The position numbers and the translations under genes are program-made. The notes under the pieces were generated by a model. That model saw nothing but the letters and a program-made list of their open reading frames with translations, was not told the origin of the DNA and did no database searches. From the NCBI GenBank assembly GCA_048569615.1, contig JBLIRK010000012.1:5297-69296 (forward strand): a stretch of 64,000 nucleotides of DNA. The letters run 5' to 3'. Positions 52,901-61,109 of the stretch are shown here, in pieces (position 1 is the stretch's first letter; each line of letters opens with the position of its first letter). The DNA comes from JAYEPK01 sp048569615. GTDB taxonomy: Archaea > Thermoplasmatota > Penumbrarchaeia > Penumbrarchaeales > Penumbrarchaeaceae.

Positions 52901-55900
52901 CACATCCGTTTCGGACAGGGATTCCGATGATGACGGTCTGTCGGACGGCGAGGAGGTTCTCATATACGGGACGCTTCCCCGGAAATGGGATTCCGATGAG
53001 GACGGTCTGTCGGACGGCGAGGAGGTCAAGATCCACTTTACCGATCCTCTGAACTGGGACACGGATGGCGACGGTCTTTCTGACAAGGCCGAGATCAAGA
53101 GCTGGGGGACCTCGCCTTTCTTGAACGACACGGACAACGACCGTCTCAGCGATAAACTGGAGACCGAGATCGGAACGGGTCCGTTGAACCCGGACCATGA
53201 TGACGACGGTCTGCTCGACGGCTTCGAGTACTGGGATCTGGGCACCGATCCCAAGGACAACGATACGGACAACGGAACCGCATTGGACGGAGTGGAGGTG
53301 GAATACGGGGGCGATCCTCTCGACAGAAGGGACGATGTGATGTACATCGATACGGACGGCGACCTGCTCCTCGACGTGGAGGAGGATATCAACAGGAACG
53401 GGCTCCTTGACGCGAACGAGACCGATCCCAACGACAGGGACACAGATCACGACGGCCTCCTGGATTCCTACGAGAGATGGGCATCCTACGGTTATAAAAC
53501 ACACCCCAGGAATCCGGATACCGACGGCGACGGCCTCCTGGACGGAGAGGAAGTCCTTCTCGGTACGGATGGGTTGACATCCGATCCAACCAGGAACGAT
53601 ACCGATGAGGATACGCTTAGCGATCTCGAAGAATCCAGAGGCCTCTTCGGGTATATTTCCGATCCTTCCGATCCGGACGGTGATCACGATTCGCTCCCTG
53701 ATATCATAGAGCTATTCACCTCGAAGACGGATCCCCTTGATGAGGATACGGACGGCGACGGCCTTCCCGACGGATGGATCGACGGGTGGGGAGGGAGGAA
53801 GCAGAACGGCATAATGGAACCGGGAGAGTACGAGGACAGGGACCTTGACGGTTTCGTTGATAGGGGCCCATGGAGCAACGGCTCCGGTCCCGGTGAGACG
53901 GATCCAATGGACATGGATACCGATGGCGGCGGCGTATCTGACGGTGAGGAGCTGTTCCACAGCCCGAAGCCCTTCGATCCTCTCGATCCCTTCGACGACG
54001 AGTTCATGATAGATACCGACGGGGACGGACTAACGGACACGCTTGAGAACAGCTCCTACGGTACCAAATTCAACGACCCGGACACGGACAATGATGGACT
54101 TTGGGACGGGGAGGATATCACGGTTGATGGTATTTTCCACCCGGGGGAGCTCACGGGACATTACGGATGGGGTCCCACTGATCCCAGGGATCCGCATTCG
54201 GATGCCGACAACCTGCTTGACGGAAAGGAGTACGAGATGGGAACTGACCCGAACAGGGAGGATACGGACGGTGACGAGCTCTGGGACGGCTATGACGTTC
54301 CCTTCGGCCCCGACGGCAAGAGCCACATGGGTGAGCTGACGCCCAGGAACCGTTTCGATCCCCACGCCCCCTACAGGCCCACGGACCCGCTGAAGGCAGA
54401 TACGGACGGCGACGGCCTCTGGGACGGCGCCAACCTGATGGTCGGGGAAGCCTTCTTCCATGGGGAATATACCCATGGCACGGACCCGCACCGAAACGAC
54501 ACCGACAGGGACGGGCTCAGCGATCATTACGAGGTCACAGTCCAGTACACTGAATCCTATGTGAAATGGGATCCCTTCAGCTCCGGAACGGTGGATATCA
54601 GGACCAATCCTCTTGATCCCGACACGGACGGAGGGAACCTGAGCGACGGGACCGAGGTGGAGATGGGATCCAATCCCCTCGATGGGAGCGATGACAACGG
54701 CTTCATGGATTCCGATGGTGACGGGCTTACAAACGATATGGAGATGAGGTCCCCGCTGCTCTATTATGATGTCACATTCGTTGACTGGAACGGAGACGGG
54801 AGGAATGACCACAGACCGGACCCGGAAGATCCGGATACGGATGGCGACGGACTGTCCGACGGTATCGAATATTACAAGGAGAAAACGAATCCTCTCAACA
54901 ACGACACCGACGGGGACGGATTGCTAGATGGGGATGAGGTCAAGATTTACGGGACCGATCCCAGGGCCGGCAGCGGATCCGATACGGACGATGACGAGCT
55001 CAGCGACTACTCCGAGGTCCATTACGTCTATACAGGGATCACATCCTATGTGGACTGGGACGGTGACGGCCAGATCGACAATAGGACGGATCCGCTGAAC
55101 GCGGACACGGACCTCGATTCCATCGAGGACGGGAGGGAGGTACAGAGGGGATGGAATCCCCTCGATCACGGGGATCCCGGCAGGGAGGTTCAGCCGGAGA
55201 AGGGAACGGTGGTTGTCATCGAGAAGGCGCCGTCCCGGATAGAAAAGGGCGGAGCATCGCCCAATTCCTTCCGGGTCGAGGGGCAGGTGACCAGCGAGGA
55301 GGGGGTACCGCTTCCGGAGGTCTGGGTTTACATCGTCGTATTGGAGGGGGATGTGGACAGCGAGACGGCGCTGTTGATGTCCGGGAACAGGGAACTGAGG
55401 GTGGGCAGCGACAGGACCGACGAGGACGGAAGGTTCCGGGTGACATGCTCTCCAAAGGACAAGACGCCCTACGGAGTGTCCAGGATATTCGCTGTGACGC
55501 TGGAGGCAAGGATGGACGGAAAGCTCTACCTTCCTTCGATATCGTCCCCGGTCAGGATCGACATCTCATCACGCTCCGTTCTTAAGCTGTTGACCGGTCC
55601 GGGGCCTTTCTCCGAAGGGTCCATTGTATCGCTCCAGGGAAGCCTGAGCGACATCGGAGGGCTTCCCATTCCCGGAACCGAACTCCTGATCACAACCGAT
55701 TGGGGTCTCCAGCTCTCAGCGATGACCGGTGAGAAGGGATATTTCAACCACCCCCTGGAGCTTCCGGGCGGAAGGGAGACCGCAGATATCCTCATCTCTT
55801 TCCAGGGAATGGAGTACCTCAGGGGGACGAACTCTTCCCTGAAGCTGTACATATCCGACGGTCCGGTGATACAGCTCGAGGACCTGCCGGACATGGCCCT

Positions 55901-57641
55901 GCTGGGCAGGTCCATATTTGTTAACGGGTCTTTGCTGGGCGTTCCACCCGTCAGCTCACAGGATATTCAGATCAGCATCTGCAGGATCGAGGACCTCAGG
56001 ATCGTTAACAGCTACTCCTCTCCCGTAAGGGAGTCTCGCTTCTCCCTGGAGATCGGGCTTCTTCCGGATGCTTACCGCGTCGGAGAGCACATAATTATGG
56101 TGGAGTTCGAGTTCGGTCCCTCCGGGACGGCCGTGAACGCTTCGGGGACCGTTAGGATAATGGACAGATCCCAGATCGTCATGATCGACGGGAAGCTGGT
56201 CAGGGGTGTTGACGACGTGATCAGGATCGGACTCTTCACAAGCTCCATGGAGGCCCTGACCGGAGAGAGGCTTCTCATCGAGTTCCCGGATACGCCGTGG
56301 ATAACATCCCTGACCGGTACGGTTAACGAGACGGGGTGGATCCATTTCAGGATAGAGCCCCCGCCCGGCTCCCCTCTCGGCGAGATAAACTTCAATGCCA
56401 GACACGTCATGGATGAGGACTCCCAGTATTTGGGGGGATCGCTTGCGGACAAGATCCAGTATTCGGCTCCATCCGAGCTCACACAGGTCACCCCCATGCA
56501 GAGCATATTGGTGCTCCAGGAGAATGTCATCTTCAGGGGCAGGCTCACCAACGACCTCGGAGTCGGCATAGAAGGAGAGGCCGCTCTCATCCTCGAGGTA
56601 AACGGGGAGCGCGTTGAGGAGAACATCCCCACGGACGAGCAGGGCTTCTTCGAGGTCCCCCATACGGTGGACAGGTTCACACCACTGGGAAAGGGAATTG
56701 TTACGATAAGGTTCCTTGACCTGCCCGGTGAAAGGACCGGATGGTACGAACCGACCTTCGTCTCCTGGGAAGTGGAGGTGTTCTCCAGGGTCTATATGGA
56801 AGGGGGTTTCAAGGGAACCAGTGAGAACCGGACCCTGAACATCAGACTGCTGGACGAGAGGAGATCGCCCCTGGCGGGAATGAAGATGGAGATCGGCGGC
56901 GGGGACAGTTTCAAGACATACGTGACGGACGGCACAGGGAACCTCACGATCCCCGCCCTCGGGATGGAATCCGGTCAGAGCCTGGTGGCCACCTTCAGGG
57001 GAGACCGCTCGCTCCATCTGCTCCCGTCCACCAGAAACTTCACCCTGGAGGAGGAGCCGGAGCCCTCCGTCAGCCGATCCTACATGTTCCTTCTTGCGAT
57101 ACCCCTCATCCTGCTCGTCGTGGTCCTGGCCTTATACATCCGGAGCAGGATAAGGAGGATAAGGAGCGAGGCCGGCTCCAAGAGGGTTCAGAAAGCCCAT
57201 ACGGAGCTCCTGTACCCGTTCGAGCCCAGGCCAGGCGCCCAGGAGATGATCTACCGAAGCTACAAGAGGCTGCTTGAGCTCTTCTCCGAAAAGGGTTTCA
57301 GGAGGCCCCCGAGCATGACCCCGGATGAGTTCGATTCGGCCATCCGGGAGAGCGTGGACCTGAAATGGGTCCAGGATATGAGGGAGATAACCTCCATGTT
57401 CGATGAGGCAAGATATTCGGACCATGAGCTCTCTTCCCACCTGATAACGCAGGCAAGGGGGGTCCAGGAGAGGATGACCAAGGAGCTCGAGAAGATGGAG
57501 CCGGATTCCATGACCGACAAGTTCAAGAAGAAGGCGTCGGCCCCCATGGTAGAGGTCACCCATACGAGGATATGGAAGATGAAGGAAGACCATCGGGAAG
57601 ACCTGGAGGAGCTGCTTGGAGGCAAGGGGGTGAACGTTTGA
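49962..57641 (+). CDS. 2,559-residue surface protein: transglutaminase-like, thrombospondin-type-3 array, Ig-like, DUF4129
   Basis: Domains in order: signal peptide (1-28); a first group of calcium-binding DxDxDG units (about 47-235); a transglutaminase-like core (about 250-520); a long array of type-3 units (about 554-1740, mostly DTDGDGLxDxxE); Ig-like modules (1750-2360); an anchor helix (about 2373-2393, YMFLLAIPLILLVVVLALYI); and a cytosolic DUF4129-like domain (2410-2500). In the core the catalytic triad is altered: the Cys site is Ser450 (GRGSSIDFSSAF), His493 and Trp495 are present (HVWSEIYL), and the usual Asp of DPT is Glu509 (QLEVTP). So cross-linking activity is unlikely unless Ser can act. 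TgpA-type proteins elsewhere join transglutaminase with DUF4129 and sit with DUF58 genes, exactly the neighbours seen here. GGAGCAGAG precedes the ATG. Confidence 0.85.
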   Translation: MRFSFIFAATAVILALLVTASNLTDLIGEPHDYTLDTTPFDQEKIPGIDTDGDGLRDIEEDMDGDGILDPGEGSPTDPYNSDTDGDGLRDGDEFSLFLSRIANRTSAPNWVTHFYTDPLDFVAVMETLGPLGDIDNDGERNIMDRDSDGDGIMDGPEVENGTDPLDPDTDGDLIPDGVDTRNGVKVDIDGDGMDDQWESYFGVDLPDEDPDGDGIVCLDEYLIGADPLHPDNVKGHGGSFAIGDLLGVDDPNLPVLRTYGLGPMYLRLASFDSYKGSAWVRSSSRSWSQGPESNASLQGSIELVGYWWGELPAPYAAPAVTDPNPFETYPGSYSDSPRLADDSIFTRVPVGGYGVAYGQKDLSEVPLALLNDTDDAPGIYLYVEPEVSEDVWDLAEEWAGQYQGTTAYGLSLHIIERLWTMYDYSAETNYGGQREDPLRDFLFVTGRGSSIDFSSAFSIMMRMEGVPSRVVMGMALGQDDLNGSRLYRAGHLHVWSEIYLNGIGWVQLEVTPHSGQPLGGSGIRGDGKDPSVLGPNGGDGGGTLQGKSGSVLLPWEDYDGDGLNNSFELELGTNPRYWDSDNDDLDDYEEVYTHGTLPNESDTDGDGLNDGEEINYYLTNATNPDTDGGGALDGEEIYREPPLDPHNRLDDRIINDVDSDGLLNSFEVILGTNVIEDDSDYDGLTDGEEVISYHTNPLNPHTDNDGIEDRDEVTGALGYFMNPSMEDTDGDGLNDNVEIANGTHPGIADTDNDGLPDGEEFKFGADPLDPDSDGDGLPDGYEVKIETSPDEDDTDGDGLGDGYEVWIGSDPNGTGPAPSIIDMDGDGLSDLQELQIGTSPTRNDTDGDGLIDSLEHFLLHTDPKDNDTDGDGLEDGFEWFFSFTSPSLNDTDRDGLYDDHEIKSGTCPRLSDTDRDGIPDQDELFIHSTSPVNPDTDTGTVIDPMEIAFGTDPLDPGDDLPIPRDTDGDGLPDALELGLNTSVSDRDSDDDGLSDGEEVLIYGTLPRKWDSDEDGLSDGEEVKIHFTDPLNWDTDGDGLSDKAEIKSWGTSPFLNDTDNDRLSDKLETEIGTGPLNPDHDDDGLLDGFEYWDLGTDPKDNDTDNGTALDGVEVEYGGDPLDRRDDVMYIDTDGDLLLDVEEDINRNGLLDANETDPNDRDTDHDGLLDSYERWASYGYKTHPRNPDTDGDGLLDGEEVLLGTDGLTSDPTRNDTDEDTLSDLEESRGLFGYISDPSDPDGDHDSLPDIIELFTSKTDPLDEDTDGDGLPDGWIDGWGGRKQNGIMEPGEYEDRDLDGFVDRGPWSNGSGPGETDPMDMDTDGGGVSDGEELFHSPKPFDPLDPFDDEFMIDTDGDGLTDTLENSSYGTKFNDPDTDNDGLWDGEDITVDGIFHPGELTGHYGWGPTDPRDPHSDADNLLDGKEYEMGTDPNREDTDGDELWDGYDVPFGPDGKSHMGELTPRNRFDPHAPYRPTDPLKADTDGDGLWDGANLMVGEAFFHGEYTHGTDPHRNDTDRDGLSDHYEVTVQYTESYVKWDPFSSGTVDIRTNPLDPDTDGGNLSDGTEVEMGSNPLDGSDDNGFMDSDGDGLTNDMEMRSPLLYYDVTFVDWNGDGRNDHRPDPEDPDTDGDGLSDGIEYYKEKTNPLNNDTDGDGLLDGDEVKIYGTDPRAGSGSDTDDDELSDYSEVHYVYTGITSYVDWDGDGQIDNRTDPLNADTDLDSIEDGREVQRGWNPLDHGDPGREVQPEKGTVVVIEKAPSRIEKGGASPNSFRVEGQVTSEEGVPLPEVWVYIVVLEGDVDSETALLMSGNRELRVGSDRTDEDGRFRVTCSPKDKTPYGVSRIFAVTLEARMDGKLYLPSISSPVRIDISSRSVLKLLTGPGPFSEGSIVSLQGSLSDIGGLPIPGTELLITTDWGLQLSAMTGEKGYFNHPLELPGGRETADILISFQGMEYLRGTNSSLKLYISDGPVIQLEDLPDMALLGRSIFVNGSLLGVPPVSSQDIQISICRIEDLRIVNSYSSPVRESRFSLEIGLLPDAYRVGEHIIMVEFEFGPSGTAVNASGTVRIMDRSQIVMIDGKLVRGVDDVIRIGLFTSSMEALTGERLLIEFPDTPWITSLTGTVNETGWIHFRIEPPPGSPLGEINFNARHVMDEDSQYLGGSLADKIQYSAPSELTQVTPMQSILVLQENVIFRGRLTNDLGVGIEGEAALILEVNGERVEENIPTDEQGFFEVPHTVDRFTPLGKGIVTIRFLDLPGERTGWYEPTFVSWEVEVFSRVYMEGGFKGTSENRTLNIRLLDERRSPLAGMKMEIGGGDSFKTYVTDGTGNLTIPALGMESGQSLVATFRGDRSLHLLPSTRNFTLEEEPEPSVSRSYMFLLAIPLILLVVVLALYIRSRIRRIRSEAGSKRVQKAHTELLYPFEPRPGAQEMIYRSYKRLLELFSEKGFRRPPSMTPDEFDSAIRESVDLKWVQDMREITSMFDEARYSDHELSSHLITQARGVQERMTKELEKMEPDSMTDKFKKKASAPMVEVTHTRIWKMKEDHREDLEELLGGKGVNV
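51622..55185 (+). repeat. Coding tandem array of thrombospondin-type-3 (DxDxDG) repeats
   Basis: About thirty or more related units, each opening with a form of GATACGGACGGCGACGG, coding DTDGDG(L/I)(x)D and then E-L/Y-G-T-D-P-L-D-like text, at intervals of about 20-40 residues. Each unit should bind calcium and stiffen the stalk. Units are diverged enough in DNA that they are not a recent expansion, with a few near-identical runs (for example around 52840-53040). Confidence 0.85.
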
Positions 57642-58867
57642 GCAGCCTTATCCGGAGAACGGCCCTGGTTGTCTTCCTGTCGGTTGTCGCCCTTCTCGCG
57701 GGGAGCGAGGTGCTCTCCTTCTTCATGGTCCGGGAAAGCTCGGACCTCTCTGTTCTTGATGAGGGGGAAAGGGGAGCCTCGAGTTTGAAGGGATCGCTCG
57801 AGGGCGATTTCGATACCGAGGTCCTCCTAACCACCCCCGCCCTCCTGTTCGAGGAGGAGGAGCCCTCGAGGACGCTGCTTGTTTCCCTGGGCCCCCAGCG
57901 GAGCTACTCCCTCACTGAGGACCACTCCCTCAGGAAGTTCCTGCAGAGGGGAGGCAGGATACTCATGGCGGATGACGGTTCCTTCCTGAATTCGTTTTCC
58001 AAGGACCTCGGTGTCAACTTCATCCGCGGCCAGCTCTACGACGAGAACTTCATCGACAATCCGAATTTTCTTAAGATCGACAATGTGGACCTGCCCTTCT
58101 TCTCCGGATTTCTATTGTTGAACAAACCGACAGCCCTGGTATTTTCGGAGGGACAGGGCCTCGTCAGGACCTCCCCCAGCTCCTGGGTGGATACAAACGG
58201 CAACGGGATAATGGATAACATATCGGGCGCTCAGTCCGAGATCCCGGGGGCCCGCTATGTCGCTTCGATAACCGATCCCGGCTTCAGGGAGACAGGAAAG
58301 GGAACTGCAGTTTTCATTTCGGATCCCTCCATGTTCATGAACTGGATGGTGGTCAAAGAGGACAATCTGGAGTTCTTCCGGTCCCTTGTCTCGTACCTGC
58401 TCCCCCGGGGCGGGAAGGTGATCTTCGATGAATCGATCCACGATACCAAAGGAGCCCATCTGCCCTACCAGCGGGGAATGAGGCTTCCCGCGCTCCTTAC
58501 CACTGACATCAACATGAAGATCGTTGTCGGTACGCTTGCCGGTCTGACCCTCTTCGGCGTTGCCTACGTCCACGAGCCTCCCAGACCCAAGAAGCACTTC
58601 AGCCTGCTGGACAGGACGGGTGTTGCGGAGATAGTTGATCCTTCGCTTGAAAAGAGCGATCTTCCGGAGATGCGCAAAGTGCTGCTCGACCGGGTCAGGG
58701 TCGCCCACGGTATGTCCAGGGACGCATTTTCCAAAATGGATTGGGACCGCTTGAAGGAGCTCATCGGGAATGAGAAGCTCTTCCAGTTCGCGAGGACCGG
58801 GAAGATGCCAAAGGATGCAGACCTGATATCACTGCTGCTGGAGGTGAACGCATGGGAGCGGAGATGA
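57638..58867 (+). CDS. DUF4350-like membrane protein of the DUF58 operon
   Basis: A 409-residue protein. The frame is open to 57572 inside the previous gene, but the TTG at 57638 overlaps that gene's stop (TTGA), follows GGGGGTGA, and starts a helix (ALVVFLSVVALLAGSEVLSF), so I use it. The ectodomain resembles DUF4350 (GIFT-like): a segment LLVSLGPQRSYSLTEDHSL then FLQRGGRILMADDGSFL, typical for proteins next to DUF58 and transglutaminase genes. A second helix (IVVGTLAGLTLFGVAYV) near 312-330 precedes a cytosolic helical tail. It is presumably a partner of the giant protein; no catalytic site is seen. Confidence 0.78.
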   Translation: MSSLIRRTALVVFLSVVALLAGSEVLSFFMVRESSDLSVLDEGERGASSLKGSLEGDFDTEVLLTTPALLFEEEEPSRTLLVSLGPQRSYSLTEDHSLRKFLQRGGRILMADDGSFLNSFSKDLGVNFIRGQLYDENFIDNPNFLKIDNVDLPFFSGFLLLNKPTALVFSEGQGLVRTSPSSWVDTNGNGIMDNISGAQSEIPGARYVASITDPGFRETGKGTAVFISDPSMFMNWMVVKEDNLEFFRSLVSYLLPRGGKVIFDESIHDTKGAHLPYQRGMRLPALLTTDINMKIVVGTLAGLTLFGVAYVHEPPRPKKHFSLLDRTGVAEIVDPSLEKSDLPEMRKVLLDRVRVAHGMSRDAFSKMDWDRLKELIGNEKLFQFARTGKMPKDADLISLLLEVNAWERR

Positions 58868-60105
58868 TAGGATTCTCATCCCGGGCCGTTGGATACGGAT
58901 CTGCCTCCATAGTGCTACTCGTGCTTTCGCTTATCCTCTCCTCCGAGCTTTTCCTGATATCCTCCGTCATCTGCCTTACAATGGTACTGCTTTCCATGTC
59001 CTTCATCCCGAAAAGGCCCGCGATCGAGAGGAGGATGGATAGGGACCATATCTTCGAGGGAGAGCAGGTGGGAGTTGATGTGAAGGTCGAGGGGCGCCCC
59101 GGTCCCGGGAACCTGGAGATCTTCGATGCGCTGTCACCAAACGTCCTTCTGAAGGATACCTCCAACTGCTCCCTGCTTCCCCCCGGAAGGGCCGAATTCC
59201 GGTATGAACTGGAGGCCCCCCTCAGGGGCTATCACAGGATAGGACCAACATCCGTAAGGAGGTGGGACCCCCTATGGATGTGGTTCTCCGAGAATCCCGG
59301 TAGCCGATTCGATCAGCTCACCGTCTTTCCGACATTGTCACCGGACGCCGGCGGAGAGATGACGGTCAAACGCTTCCAGCACCGGCCCGGCGAGATGAAG
59401 CTGAAGAGAGTGGGCATGGGCAAGGAGTTCCATTCCATAAGGGATTATACTACGACGGACCCCTTCAACACAATAAACTGGAAAGCCTATGCAAGGACCG
59501 GGAAGCTGCTGGTCAACCAGTTCGAGGCCGAGAGCGTCACGGACATAGTGTTCATTATCGATTCGAGGATGGTGACCAGGGTCGGGACGATGGTTGAAAA
59601 TCCGCTCGAGGCGAGCATAAGGCTCACGGCCTCGATGTCGTCCAGGTTCCTGACGTCGTCCAACAGGGTCGGATTGATAATATACGGCTCCACTGTGTCG
59701 GTATTCAAGCCCCGCGGAGGTCCGACCGCCCTTCAATCGATCCTCCACGACCTTGTGAACGTTACGCCATCGGGTTACAATACCATGGGCTCCGCCGTGG
59801 AGTACTCCCTTCCTTACCTGCCTCCCAACGTGCCGATCATTATGCTTTCTCCCCTTTCGGAGGACCCGACCATAAGAGAGGCCGTGAGGGCCCTTATCGG
59901 CAGGGGTCATTCGCTCACGATCGTATCACCGGCCGGTATCGAGTACGAGCGCATCGTGTACCTCGGGAAGCTGACACCCAGATACCTGCTGAAAAGGCTC
60001 GGAAGGGAGAACCTGATAAAGGACCTGAGGTCCATGGGGGCCAAGATAATCGACTGGACCCCGGACAAGGACCTCATCCGGATCATGGAGGAGGTGTGGA
60101 TGTGA
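58852..60105 (+). CDS. DUF58-family protein
   Basis: A 417-residue protein with two N-terminal helices (about 10-55) and the DUF58 domain, recognised by HRPGEMKLKRVGMGKEFHSI, then RDYTTTDPFNTINWKAYART and GKLLVNQFE, the family signature (G-x-E-F-x2-x-R-x-Y-x3-D-x4-I-x-W-x4-R). It continues with a von Willebrand A-like domain (TDIVFIIDSRMV, MIMLSP-like IIMLSPLSEDPT). Such proteins usually work with MoxR AAA ATPases as chaperone-like systems. No MoxR gene is in the window. A perfect GGAGGTGA four bases before ATG 58852 fixes the start; it overlaps the previous gene by 16 bases. Confidence 0.9.
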   Translation: MGAEMIGFSSRAVGYGSASIVLLVLSLILSSELFLISSVICLTMVLLSMSFIPKRPAIERRMDRDHIFEGEQVGVDVKVEGRPGPGNLEIFDALSPNVLLKDTSNCSLLPPGRAEFRYELEAPLRGYHRIGPTSVRRWDPLWMWFSENPGSRFDQLTVFPTLSPDAGGEMTVKRFQHRPGEMKLKRVGMGKEFHSIRDYTTTDPFNTINWKAYARTGKLLVNQFEAESVTDIVFIIDSRMVTRVGTMVENPLEASIRLTASMSSRFLTSSNRVGLIIYGSTVSVFKPRGGPTALQSILHDLVNVTPSGYNTMGSAVEYSLPYLPPNVPIIMLSPLSEDPTIREAVRALIGRGHSLTIVSPAGIEYERIVYLGKLTPRYLLKRLGRENLIKDLRSMGAKIIDWTPDKDLIRIMEEVWM

Positions 60106-61007
60106 AGGACCTATCCATCTACGAGAAGGTCTTGATCCGGTATTTTCCGCTGTTCTCACTGTTCGCGGGAAGCCTGCTCTTCACCTTCATTTTCCCCATA
60201 TTCGGGGACCTTGCCGGCTGGTTCAACGAGGGATTGGAGATCCTTCCCTTCATCGCCTGGACAGCCATGGGAGCGATCATCGGCTTTGTCCTGGGGATCA
60301 TCCATAACAGAAAGCCGGAGCTCCTGCCCAAGTACGGACGCAGGCTGGCCGCCGGGTTCATCGGATGGCTCGTGTTCTCGGTCATGATAGCGGCCCTGAC
60401 CGAGGAGGGGGACCTCCTTCAGAGAGTCTCCGCCTCCCCGCTCTTCACCGCTTGGACCGTCCTCTTCTTCATGCTGCTGGCGATGAGCCCGGGGGTCCTG
60501 GGAACTATGGCGTTCAAGACCAAGAAGAGGGCTTATACCGCCGGTTCGGTCCTTGTCTTCTTCATCATTGCCCTCTCATGCATGGTCTATTCCCAGGCCT
60601 CCTCCTCGAAGATAATCTCCCAGGACATCATACTTTCGGTGCTCTTCATCTGGTCCATGATAGCGATGGTGGAGAGCGTGAACTGGAACAAGAGGTACCT
60701 CGACCGTGATCCGCTGGAATTCTCCAATTCCTCCGGCGGATCGAATGCGGGGAAGCTCTGGAGGAGGCAGCTCTCCTACACTCAGATATTCCTGGGGGTG
60801 GCATCGCTCCTTTCCATTCTTCCCTTCGTGCTCCCCACATTTTTCGAATTCGACATTCCGGGTTTCTCCGATACCTTCGAATCGAGCACCATGATCGGCA
60901 GGGCGCTCGTCGCCATCGTTCTGCTGCTTCCCTTGATGCTGTTGGTTGCGGTCCGCAGGCTGGCTGATGCGGGGGAGACGGAGAACGGGGAGGAGGAGAT
61001 CGATTAG
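60102..61007 (+). CDS. Polytopic membrane protein ending the DUF58 operon
   Basis: A 301-residue protein with about eight hydrophobic helices (for example YFPLFSLFAGSLLFTFIFPI, ILPFIAWTAMGAIIGFVLGI, AAGFIGWLVFSVMIAAL, ALVAIVLLLPLMLLVAVRRL) and a short acidic C-terminus. It has no recognised family. The GTG at 60102 lies in the DUF58 stop (GTGA) with GGAGGTG five bases earlier, so it is coupled to the operon; the GTG at 60096 has no room for a ribosome site. Its fixed place after DUF58 suggests a membrane partner of that system (inference). Confidence 0.75.
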   Translation: MKDLSIYEKVLIRYFPLFSLFAGSLLFTFIFPIFGDLAGWFNEGLEILPFIAWTAMGAIIGFVLGIIHNRKPELLPKYGRRLAAGFIGWLVFSVMIAALTEEGDLLQRVSASPLFTAWTVLFFMLLAMSPGVLGTMAFKTKKRAYTAGSVLVFFIIALSCMVYSQASSSKIISQDIILSVLFIWSMIAMVESVNWNKRYLDRDPLEFSNSSGGSNAGKLWRRQLSYTQIFLGVASLLSILPFVLPTFFEFDIPGFSDTFESSTMIGRALVAIVLLLPLMLLVAVRRLADAGETENGEEEID

Positions 61008-61036
61008 GTCCAGGTTTCAAATGACCGGCTGAATAG

Positions 61037-61046
61037 TTTATATAAT
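61037..61046 (+). promoter_or_regulatory. TATA box before the anchored PKD protein gene
   Basis: The run tttatataat lies 64 to 73 bases before the ATG at 61110 in the 102-base gap, giving a leader of about 40 bases that includes the ribosome site GGTGATGG. Confidence 0.5.
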
Positions 61047-61109
61047 ATCGTCGATATGGTTCAACACCGGTAATATATTCCCAGCGGTTATGTCCTTGTT
61101 GGTGATGGC

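Noticed and set aside
54030..54812. Minus-strand frame of 260 codons opposite the type-3 repeats
   Set aside because: Repeated DNA on one strand keeps the opposite frame open by chance; its Val/Ile/Arg-rich text repeats with the same period.
51622..55185. Regular spaced repeats suggesting a CRISPR array
   Set aside because: The repeats are in frame, of uneven spacing and code DxDxDG calcium loops; there are no unique spacers of constant length.
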